Below, in pieces: positions 53,345 to 64,000 of a stretch of DNA of 64,000 bases. The stretch is from positions 4,273,001-4,337,000 of the forward strand of contig NW_025062476.1 in NCBI RefSeq assembly GCF_000002995.4. The letters run 5' to 3'. Each line of letters begins with the position of its first letter. Position 1 is the first letter of the stretch. The notes beneath the pieces are model-generated. The model searched no databases and was not told where the DNA came from. It was given only the letters and a program-made list of their open reading frames with translations. Source of the DNA: Brugia malayi. Taxonomy: Eukaryota > Nematoda > Chromadorea > Rhabditida > Onchocercidae. The position numbers and the translations under genes were made by a program.

Positions 53345-55299
53345 GCGGGTAGCCACACAAGTAGATAGATGGATACAGGACAGTGCCAAACACCGATACG
53401 GGAAGGACCTCATTCTTTCCTGTTGTCTCACTGCACCCTCTGCACCGGGAGGTGACAAAAGAGAGACGTATAGACGAGTGCTTTAGAGGGTGGGTGGTAG
53501 TGGTAGTTGAACTAAACTGAACAAAATTGAACTGAACGAACGGAACTAGGGCGAGCTTCCTTGTCGTGCTAGGTACTCCCAGCCTGTCTCGCCTTCATTT
53601 TGCACTACTCACCCGCTCAACCATTGACACTCATAAACCAACCACACCAATGATCAACCGACCGGTCAGCGACCGTTAGGCTGGTGCCACTGGCACCATT
53701 TCAGGCATAGTTCTCATTATTAATGCTGAATGCTTTAAAGGAACGAAGAATAAAGTCTCACTCAATCACTCTCTCTCTCTCTCTCCTCTTAACCTTTCTT
53801 GGACTCAACTCGACCCTTTCTTTCTCCATTTTTTTTTTTCCTGCAACCATTAGGTACCTTTCTCATCCTGTAACCATGGATTGTCACCAAATCCTCTCTT
53901 TCTATTTGCATATTTTGTCAACATTGCATCGAATACACACACCGTATCATTACGATGTGAACAATTGTTAATAGTTAGCATTATTACTAATCGTTGGACA
54001 TTTATTATAGTATTAGACAGTTCTTTGACTTTTTTAATTTTAAATTTCTCCAGTTTAAAATTTTAGATTTTTATTTCAAATATTTATTGAAATTCTAACA
54101 ATAAAGGGAAACGAACGTCACAACCGAATAATAAGAGAAATTTTAGATCAGTGCATTTTATCATTCATTCATTTTCTCTTCTGAGATTTTACTTACGATT
54201 AACTGAGCATTTTACATGTTCTAAAATTTGTTAGTATTAAATTTTTCATGCTATTGAATATTCTGGAATTATTTTTTAAATTTGTCATGATATTCTGTTA
54301 TGATTCATAAATTTTAAAACATTTAAACTGGTCTTTCAGAGGCAATGAAAATTTTGAGGATTTAAAGTTGGATAGAATTTAGTAAAGATTAAAGAATTTG
54401 CAGTAATTTTTATGAGTATGAATAGTCTAAACGTTATGCTGCAAGCTTTTATTCATGCAAGTACACGTCCGCATTAATACGTTTTGCAACGTGAGCTTAA
54501 ATTTTAAAACGTTATTTTAAATTATTTAAATTTCTACTTTAATATTCCATTTTTTCGCTCTGAATTACCAGTGAACATTTTTAAATGATTATTGATTTTT
54601 TCCCTTAAGCATCAAAAACATTGAATGTTTGATTTTTTTTTTTTTTTTAATTAAATAATTTTATCGAAAGACGCTGAAGGATAACAATTTAAACAACAAC
54701 TGCTTTAATTTTCTTAATTTTTTTAAATGATTATAAGTTAAAAAAAAAAGAAAAATTAAAAAGAGATATTGGTTCCTTTAATCATTATCCTAAATGATCT
54801 GAAAATATATATTACTTCTTTTAATTTCGAGATTTTTTATAAACAATTTTAATACTGGATAAAAATGATTTCCTACCTAAATATGTAAAATTAAAAAAAA
54901 AAATTAGAATTGATTTTGAAGGTTTTTAGGTTTTTAAAAATTTGCCTTTTTTTTTCTCTCTCTCTCTCTCTTTAGCCTAGTATAGCCTTTCCTTGTGCAA
55001 ACTTTTGCTTTCTTTTCAACTTTTCTTTCCAGTTTAAGTTTATCAAGTAAACAATAAACTTACATTATCATTGTTTGCTAACAATTGAAAAATTTTTCGA
55101 TTCAATTTTACATAATAATCTTTTGTTTAAGGTATTTTTTTTTTCAGTCACGACTTACTGCTCTATAAATTGATTTTTTTTTTTTTGGAAAGTTAAAATT
55201 TTCATCAAATGAAAGTATTTTCAGGAGTTCTTCCTTCCAAGTCTTATTACTATTTAAATCGTATCTAAAGCATCGCATATTTCATATTGTTTTTAAATA

Positions 55300-55425
55300 A
55301 TTTTTTTTTTTTTTTTTTCTAGTAATACATCAAAGATAGTAGTGGTAAGCAGTGAGTGTACATCACTATATTCTGTCAATTTGTCATATATTTTGATGTC
55401 ACATTGCTAAAAATTCAAATCCTTT
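55300..55425 (+). promoter_or_regulatory. lin-42 5' leader with splice acceptor
   Basis: A long T tract ending TTCTAG at 55322 marks a 3' splice site followed by 103 bases of leader to the ATG at 55426. It could receive a spliced leader or join an upstream non-coding exon. Stops in the ATG frame just upstream support the chosen start. Confidence 0.45.
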
Positions 55426-58400
55426 ATGTTGCATCAACATCAATCTGCGCAACAACCATCAGCAAATCAATCTGCGCTTCAATCTTCTAAATTAGTTCGG
55501 CGGAAACGTTTACAGGTATGACATATTATTCCTTTACAGTGCATTTTATTCTTCATTAATTTCTTCATTAAATTCTTCATTAAAATCTAAATTTATTAAC
55601 CTACTTTCATTTGCAGTACAAATTTAGATTAGTGATAATTTAAATTAATGATAATTTAGTTGGTGGGAAGATTAAAAATATTAATGAGAAAAGTAGAACC
55701 TAATTGTAGTAAATAAAATAAATATAACTTCTTCATTGCTTTATATAATTTCTATCATTTTGTTTTATTCAAAATTTTGATCAATTTTAAATATAGTTAA
55801 GAGTATAATTCTAGTAAAATTTGTTTTATCAATGAATTTTTATAATATAAGTTTACGAAGAAGTTTCAAAGTCTTATATTTTCATACTGAGAGGTCAAAA
55901 GTACAACCGAATTCATACAACAGCAGTTCAGTGACCTTGATGAAGTGTTACTGCGAAATAAAAATTTAGTCAAATAAACATTGCTTAAACAAAATACCTG
56001 TTTAAATTTAAGATTCAAGATTGTCACTACAAAAAATCACAATTTGAAACGGTTTGAACTGATTGATTAACACAACATAATTTTGATAGCATTCTATGCT
56101 GATATTCTCAGTAATTACGGGTAATTTGCCCTATTTTTTTTCTCCCATATATGCAAATTATTATTTTCTTATTTTGCTTCCCAAAAGATGCAAGGCCACA
56201 AGCTTAAAGCTTTTCTTATTTTTCTATTCCATAGCCTTGTGTTCTTGGCTTTATAATTATCCATTATCACATCATAAAAAAAAAAATTGCAAAATTTCCT
56301 AGAACAAAGTGTCATCCCCAAAATAACATTTAATATATTTGACACTCAAAAGTAAATAAAACAGCAACGAAAGCAATTTCGCATTTCTTTTTTTTTTTTT
56401 TTTTTGAAACAATTCACTTTAATTAGTTACATTTTATACCATTAATTAAAGGATCCCATTTTTATGATTCGGAAAATTTCTTTTTTTTTTCTTTCAATAA
56501 TAATTTTATTTTGCAGCATTACATCCGCCAAATTAAACGCTTAATTGCGGAAAGAATACCACCGGTTGGTCCAGAAAAAAAACTAGGAACTATCGATGTA
56601 CTCGACAAAGCCATCGAATTGGTTGGTACCTTTTTTTTCGATCAATTTTGTGATCTGTCACTTCAGTTTGTTGATTTTTATTGATACAAATTCACATCCG
56701 GTCAATTTCATTTTCTTATTCTCTAAATACTTTCAAATCTTATCAATTTCTTCTGATTCAATTTTTAGTTATTTTGCCATTTAAATTTGTTTCCATAATT
56801 TATTTATCAACGTATAATCCAGGCTAACTTTTCTGATTTTTTCGCTCAATTATGATTTTCTGCTACATTTTTATTCAATATACTATCTATTATTTTTTTT
56901 AGTTTTTTTAATTTTTTAAAATCTATCTATTTTCAATGTTGAAAGATTCATTTAAAATGACTGATCCATTTTAATCACTTGTTGCACAGCTATTTACAAG
57001 ATAACCCAATGTTTTTTAAATCATAACTCATGTTATGATTTAAATTTATACTTTTCCTCGACAGTATTTTAAAACTTTTTTACCATTAAAACAATCAAAA
57101 TAATAATTAACAGTTGTTTAACTGTCATAAGAATATTTTTAATTAATGTAATTAGCAACATACTTTATACTGTAGCATGCAAATACTATCATACCTTTCT
57201 TCTTTTTTTTAAAAATTTCTTTTAAGTTACGAACGACGCCGCTATATGCTGAAATTACTAATCCTGGCCTTAGTCCACCTCATTCTTGGCCTGATTCACC
57301 GCTCGATAGTATAACACATATTAGCGATGATACCTGGGCACCAAACGTTGATTTTACTCGCCGACATATTTTTTCTGCAAATATCAATCTACCAGATGGT
57401 CGAATTACTGATTTTCAGAAAGTAACTTCAAAGGAAATTAGCAACATTGATGATGTATGTCTTAATGCTATTTTTATAGGATTTTTTAAATTTAATCTCA
57501 TATTTCAATGTTTTTTTTTTTTTTTTTTCTATTGTTTTTTCCAGTTTGATTAGATGCATACAATCAAAAAAAAGTAACTAACAAAAACATTTTAATGAGC
57601 TTTGAAATATTCAATTTTGTATCAATCAAATACTTAAGCAGTGATTGGAAGAAAAAATAAATAATATAAAATATTTGATTGTAATTATTTAAATTAATTG
57701 TAAATTCTAGGGCTTACATTGTGGATCATCTTTTCTGGATTTGTTAGCAGTTTATGGGCGACAAGCATTACTTGCTGGTGCATATAATGGTTCTATCGAG
57801 AAAAAGAAAATTCTTACACGTCTTATCGGCGGGTAATTTAATCTTTTCTTTCTTTTCAATTTTATTTTGTTAAAAAATCTAATGTCTCATTGTTTTTTTT
57901 TTTGTTTTCGATGATATAATGGTTTCAGGACACAATGAGATAATAACTTTTTCTTTTTTTTTTTCACATAATAAATTATATTTTTTAAATATTTGAATAA
58001 ATTTAAAAGTTCGGAGATTTTGCCATATTCCTTTGCATAAGTTTAAATCTATTCAGTCCTAAAAATTCATAATAATTTATTCTTCCAAGTAAATAATAAA
58101 TCATTGTAATAGTATTTACATCGTTACATCTTTTTTTTTTAAAAAAAAAGTAGATGAATTGTATTTTAATTAAGAAACAATATCATGGATTAGAAAAGTA
58201 CTGAAAGTAATGTAAATAAGTACTGTAAGAATAGTAATGAAAGTATATAATGCTGATAATAATATCACTGATAGGTACATGAAAGCAATTGAAATGTTAA
58301 AATTAATATTATAAGTATTGAATTAGTTAAACTAAATGATTTGAAATGGAGTTGATGAAATTTTGGGAAGATTTCAAACTTTAAACACAAAACAGCGATA

Positions 58401-61400
58401 TTAAATGAGAAGATGACAAGTGGACGAGAAAAGATAAAAACATGATTTGTTATCAATAAGAGAGCATTCTTTGAAATTAGATTATTAAACATTTTAAAAA
58501 AAAAGTGAATTGGTTTTGAATAATAGTGTACCTTCTGAAGTTTCAAAAATTTTGAAAAATAAATGTTCAATTGAGATAGTTATACTTGTAATATTGTTAC
58601 GCGGTTATTGCAAGAAGATACTTATAAACTGATAGGGATGATAATGATAAAATTAGAATGCAGTTGGGATGATAAGAACTACAAATGATATTCGTATTTG
58701 TGTAGTGAAAAAGAAAGTACATCAAACGGAAATCAGATCACACACCTGGTTCTACCAGTATCCGACGATCACCAACTATCACTTCCAATCATCCGTTATC
58801 ACAATTCTTCCGTTCCCTGACACTCCGTCTTCCCTACATTATACGAATATCTAATTTAGTGACAAGTACTGTCCGTCATTGTGAATCCGGCCTGTTCATG
58901 CAATTTAGATTTCTTCTCGAAGAAGTCAAAATAAAATTTAAATTTGATTAAGAGACAGATTAATTTTATGAGCTAACTAAAATGATCGAATTGATGATAT
59001 AAAAGATGAAACAATATTGAATAATTCCTTTTTGTAAGTGAAAAGTTAAACAATTTTGGGAAGAGTAAGAATTGAGGTTAAAATTTTTACACATAAGAAG
59101 TTACTAATATTATACTCTGCCGTTAATGTGATGAATTAATAGAGAAGGAAGAAAATATATGCTAAAAGAAGAGAAAAGTCACATATTTGTGAACATAAAC
59201 TTTAACAGTGTACCTTATTTATAATCCAATAAATTGAATTTGCATCATTAAATGAAAACTATAAGTAAAATTTTAGCAATGGAGCTTTTGAATTGCTATG
59301 TGAATATAAGCGTTCCGATCATGGAAGTATCGTATCAACTCATATTCATGCTCTAGAATTAGAAAGCGCATTTGGTCCATCAAAAACATTGAGTACATTT
59401 GTATTCTCGACCCGTCATACAAGTTCATGCTCACTTACTTACCTTGATTCATTGTAAGTGCTTTTTCATTCCTTTTTTTTTTTTATTCTAAAAATAAAAT
59501 ATATCATAAAATCTATCAAGATTAAAATATCACAAATTCTCCTTTTTATCTAAATGAGAAATGATGATATTTGCAGAGCAGCCAATTACATTGGTTATTT
59601 GCCAGGTGAAGTGATCAATCATTCAATATTACATCTTTTACATCCATATGATATGGCACAAATTAAGCAGATACATGCAACTTGTAAGTACAAACTTATG
59701 CATTTAACTTACGTTATAATCGATAAAAGATAATTTGAAAAATAATTGAAATAAATTAATGATAGCTTATATTCATGTATTTTTAGTGAGCACTCAACGA
59801 AACGAAATAGTCCGTCAACGTCGTCTAAGATGGATTGCATTTAATGGTAGTATAATTCACACAAATTCGGAATGGTTTGCACTTTGGAATCCGTGGACTC
59901 ATAAAGTGGATAGTGTAATCGGACGACATACCTTAAATGAGCAACCGATAGGAAATGCGGATGTGTTAGCTGAACCATGTGCGCCACGTATTATTACTCC
60001 GTTGGATGAGTTAACAATACGCAATATTGAATCTGAAATTACTGCTATACTGAATAAAGTTAGTTTATTGCAATTTTAAAGTATTATTAAATTTAGTGTT
60101 TACTATTTTCCTAGAATAAATCAAAAATTGATTAAAAATCGATCATAAAAAATTATCTGTACAATACAAGAATTTTTTTTTCATCCAATTTTCTTATTAT
60201 TATACATTTGATTTTTTATTTGGATTTTTTCTCCTAAATTTTACTTGTTAATTTGTTTACTAATTACTGTTAGTATATTCATTGTATTGTAGAGTCAAAA
60301 TTAAATTGCAATCATATAAACAGGTAACAACCATACAAACAAAACTTATTTTCTAATCATTAGTTTTAGGAACCAAGAATAGTGACAAAAGATGAAAGGT
60401 ACAAAGTGGCACCAATTGCGCATCAAAAGAACTCAAATTCAGTTGACTTAAAGTCATCAAGTACACATCTTGGCACTTACATTGATAATCTTATCGAATC
60501 ATTCGTCGTAAATGCCGGAAATTCCGGAAATAAGGTAATAACCATATCTCATTTGTTCGGCATAATTTATGTAATTTCGTTATTCTTAAAATTAAACAGT
60601 AATAAAATTCTTTGAAAAATAAATCACTGCCTCAATTTATATAAACTATTATATTTATTAAAGAATTTGACACCAGTCGTTGTTGATACTTGTCGATCTC
60701 CAATTAATCCAACTGATCTTTCCGCAACAAATTCTTGTAACGCTATCCCTTTGACATACAATCAGGTATTATAACTGTATAAATCATTCTTCTCATTTTT
60801 ATAAGATTAAAAAAAAAAAAAATTAGAATTTTTTGTTGCACTATTTTATTCAGACTATCATGGTAGCTAATAAAGGATTTCCAAAAGAAGCTATCAGAAA
60901 AAAAAAGAGAGTGTAATTTGATATGTAAATAAGAAATTTTAAAAATTACAAAATTTCGATTCTAGATTAACTGTCTGGAAAATGTACATCGACTACTGAA
61001 AAGTCAACATCATGGAGGAGATATTGCTGTAACATCAACCATTGAATCGACACCAGAAAATGTTTCATCACCAAAATTACCACCATCAGAGGATTCAAAA
61101 AGTCCACTTCCTATACCGGAACAAGAGGATGACAATAGGTAAAGAACTTTCTTATTATTAAAGAAAGAAAAAAATCATAATATTTCAACAAAATTCGAAT
61201 AACATTAATGTATGTGAAATGAATTAGGGTTACTACCGATACAGTAGCACCAGCTATGCCTCTAACAAGAGAACTTCTGCAACAACATACTCGAAAATGG
61301 GAACAAGAATATCGTGACACATGGAAAAAACGACTTAATTTGAAAAGACCCATTCAGGTTTGTGACTGTTTTTTTTTTATGTACCAACAAAAATGTATGA

Positions 61401-62423
61401 TAAATTATTATTCAATAAAGTATTCATATTTAAATATTTTGAAAAAGACTTCAAATTTAAATTTTTATTTCTTTCTTCATATTCTACAAAATATTCACTT
61501 GTTTTTTTTTTTTTGTAAAATTTTGCAATCTTATAAAGATGAATGTGATTGCTAAATATAAATATAGCAAACGGAGTTTGTTGTGCCGGTATCATCGAAA
61601 ATTTTCCGCGAAAGCAATCATAGATCAGCTATAACACTAAGTGCACCAGCTACGCTACCTTTATCTCGATCTGATTGTTGGCCAACGATGAACAAAGATG
61701 ATTATTACAGAAGTCTTGGACCAAATCCTCCTCCACCACCAGGCAAAAATTTTCAAGTAAGTTTCAAGTAATTACAAATTCCACTGATAAAATCCCTTTG
61801 ATTACATTATACTCTTATTTTGGTGATGTTTTCAGATCACATCAGTGCCATTGCCGCCTCCGTTACCAATTGAGGAACGTCGATCTGCGTTTGTTCCGCT
61901 TCCTAGCACTACATTTTCGAACACTTCAAAATTACCTCGTGATATATCACAACCGATCAACTTATCATTGACAGGAAGTGTGCAGCAAGCACATTCGGCA
62001 GTAGGAATAACAACCGTAACATCCGGTTCTGTCGAACGGCATTTTCCAACACAACAACCACAACAACAGCAATACCGTTCCGTTATAAAAACTGCTTTAG
62101 CATCCGCACCACAACATCAACGACAATATCACGAATCGAACAGATTGGTATTACCATCATTAGCAGGAACAGGAATAACAACACAACGTTATTCCAGTAC
62201 CGGAAATATGATGGATACAACTCTGGAATGGTATCCAACTACGGAATACAGCAATGGCATTCCTGAAGAAATTGGAGAAACCTGCGCAGCACGATTAATA
62301 AATATGGCGCAACGAGCACAGCAGCAGTTAGATCAGAAACGATTTCACTCTCCGCTTACTACTTCACCAGTTAAGGAAGCTACTGATGCATTGATGTTGC
62401 TACAGGAAACAACTTCATTTTAA
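55426..62423 (+). CDS. lin-42: PERIOD-family protein, LIN-42 homologue
   Basis: Thirteen exons (55426-55515, 56517-56621, 57227-57454, 57711-57832, 59277-59453, 59577-59683, 59787-60058, 60370-60534, 60664-60765, 60966-61138, 61228-61357, 61568-61756, 61836-62423) close in frame at 815 residues. A single PAS region spans about 182-340, with GYLPGEVINHSILHLLHP and NSEWFALWNPWTHKVDS, the PAS-B signature of PERIOD proteins. Near 525-550, PLTRELLQQHTRKWEQEYR matches the LT motif of nematode LIN-42. The tail is rich in Pro, Ser, Thr and Gln. LIN-42 is a repressor that oscillates with each larval stage, times moulting and developmental transitions, and dampens heterochronic miRNA transcription. No PAS-A is recognisable. 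The 1.4-kb intron at 57833-59276 is the longest. Confidence 0.9.
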
Positions 62424-64000
62424 TTAAATCTAATTTAGAATTTGCAAATATATTTCGTTTCTTTTCATTAATTGATAGTTTTGCTAAATTTATTGCTAAT
62501 GATCGATTGTTTTTTTTTTTTTTTTCTATTCATTGTAACAATCATTTTTAATCAACAAAACTTCTTAAAGAAAATCAGCAACTTTGATGGAAATATGTAG
62601 ATTTTGAATACTTTGGACTTACCTATCTCAATTTCAATTAGATTTAATTGCCAAAAATTATTTGATAACAAAAAAATATCTATGCCTGTTTGCTATAAAT
62701 TTTAAAAGTACAGGAATAACAAAGGTTGGGAAATTATTTTGCTGACTTTTTTTATTCCTTGTTTTTTATTTTTTTCTTTTTTTCTCAGCTTAAACAATTA
62801 AAATGCTTAAGCTTAAACTCAAAATATAAAATTAAAAATCAAAAAACAAAATAAAACAAATAATGGCCAAATATCGTAAGCCAGACTAGCTTAGACCAGA
62901 GGAAGCATTACATGCTAACTTAACTACTCAATCATTCATGAATTGAGATTTTATCTTTTCATTTCAAATTTACTTACACTTAAAATGCGCGTAATTCTCA
63001 CACCGACGTCTTTCTGGTTCTGGAACGATTTGTGTGCTTGTTGTCTCTTCCTTTTCTCTTTTTTTTTTCCCTCTATAATTTAAAATATCGTTCCAGTTTT
63101 TCAACTCTTCCTCTTCTTCCTACTCTTTTTTGACATTCTGCCGATTGCTTTATCTTGAAAATTGAAAACCATGAGAAGTAGAAATGTGATTCTCAAGAAA
63201 TTTAACATTCAAATGTCTGATAGACAGCTCACTTAAGCTTACTTTTGATATGGAACTTAACTATTGTACAGTAAATTATTTGAACATTCTTATCTAAAAG
63301 AAAATTCTTCAAAAATTTAAACTTCATTTTTCTGTTTCTCTCAGTTTTTAATGATTAAAAATTTTTTATAGTTTGTAGTTTCTATTTTGTGTGTGTTGCC
63401 TCATTTTTGTTACTGTGATTTTTATGGTTCTCAATCTTTTCTTTTCTCTGATATTGTAAACAAACAACTGAAAGCTAATGAAATGCAAGTGATATCGCCT
63501 CAAATTGACTTTATTTTTATGCTGCCAAACTAAGTTCTTTCATATCTCAATGCTGTTTGTTGAATATGCAAAATGATTTGTGAATATTATACTAAACGAA
63601 TAAGTTTCTTTTTTGGCACTTGAGAAAATCTTTCAAGAAATTACAGCAGATGCAAAGAATATGCACGACTATACTTCAGCATGCTTCTGCCCAAAATCTT
63701 AAAATATTCATCGAAAATATTCAACATTCATAGCTGAATGTTTCGCTTCGTGCCAGATTTTAGATAATGTCTAAAATATGAGAAATACGTGAGGAATAAC
63801 AAAGATACTAGTGTCTATTTAATCATCAATAATTATAAATACTATGAAAATTATGAATACAGGAAGTTTATAAAGATAAGAAATAAAACTACGATCCTTA
63901 AAAAAGGACTATTAAGATACCAAAATGTAAGAGGATCAAAAAATAAATAAATATATAAATAAAAAACCTTTCCTTGTTTGCTAACAAATTACAAGCTGAA
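62424..64000. other. Downstream flank of lin-42
   Basis: AT-rich sequence with a poly(T) tract at about 62510-62525 and no supported exon. The presumed lin-42 3' UTR is here but no single poly(A) signal stands out. Confidence 0.5.

Larger units (their letters stand above)
49598..55425. other. Spacer between atad-3 and lin-42
   Basis: AATAAA at 49797-49802 may end the ATAD3 transcript. The rest is AT-rich with a large ATT tract (52020-52261), a TAC tract (53322-53344), CT tracts near 53766-53784, and a GC-richer patch at about 53230-53720 including the short hairpin GGTGCCACTGGCACC (53683-53697). This patch is a candidate for lin-42 promoter or enhancer DNA. No exon chain was recognised; alternative upstream lin-42 exons cannot be excluded. 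Confidence 0.5.

Noticed and set aside
53107..53352. 81-codon frame upstream of lin-42
   Set aside because: Ends in a Tyr run from the TAC microsatellite and has no supporting splice sites joined to lin-42.
58265..58570. 101-codon minus-strand frame inside the lin-42 intron
   Set aside because: Phe/Ile/Leu-rich translation of T-rich intron DNA on the opposite strand; no motif or splice evidence.
1..64000. tRNA, rRNA, CRISPR arrays or bacterial operons
   Set aside because: No tRNA B-box/acceptor pattern or rRNA block was noticed by eye, and the intron-rich genes show a eukaryotic nuclear sequence. A tRNA scan was not possible.

Overview
The window is strongly AT-rich eukaryotic DNA with many small exons, short introns ending in T-rich/CAG acceptors, and wide intergenic spacers full of homopolymers and microsatellites. 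The gene set points to a nematode: a LIN-42/Period homologue, an EHS-1 (Eps15) homologue, a two-domain LEC-1-type galectin, a LACT-type serine beta-lactamase-like protein, and a 22-nt sequence one base away from the nematode SL1 spliced leader. Composition and the galectin suggest a parasitic, perhaps filarial, nematode; the species cannot be told from the sequence. All exon chains were assembled by eye from GT/AG sites, reading phase and protein similarity; every complete chain closes in frame.

Layout. Plus strand: the 3' end of an aromatic amino acid hydroxylase, best read as tryptophan hydroxylase (496-1998), and a divergent protein kinase lacking the catalytic Asp residues, i.e. a predicted pseudokinase (2978-6229). 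Minus strand: a beta-lactamase-domain protein (6852-10735), an Eps15/EHS-1 endocytic adaptor (17221-22394), a small predicted secreted protein not recognised as a known family (24130-26145), and a tandem-repeat galectin (29226-33827). Plus strand again after a ~10 kb spacer: a roadblock dynein light chain (43945-44329), mitochondrial AAA+ ATPase ATAD3 (44878-49597) and the Period/LIN-42 homologue (55426-62423).

The genes are mostly unrelated in function. The roadblock and ATAD3 genes lie 548 bp apart on one strand, each with a splice acceptor just before its ATG and no visible upstream exon, which would fit an operon resolved by trans-splicing. Gene-poor stretches (10.7-17.2, 22.4-24.1, 26.1-29.2, 33.8-43.9, 49.6-55.4 and 62.4-64.0 kb) hold microsatellites, a decayed non-LTR retrotransposon (about 39.2-40.3 kb), a near-perfect hairpin at 23.2 kb, a palindrome-rich CpG cluster at 14.9 kb and an 82-bp tandem duplication at 28.9 kb. 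The items most worth a second look are the SL1-like 22-mer (10441-10462), the predicted secreted protein, and the pseudokinase.
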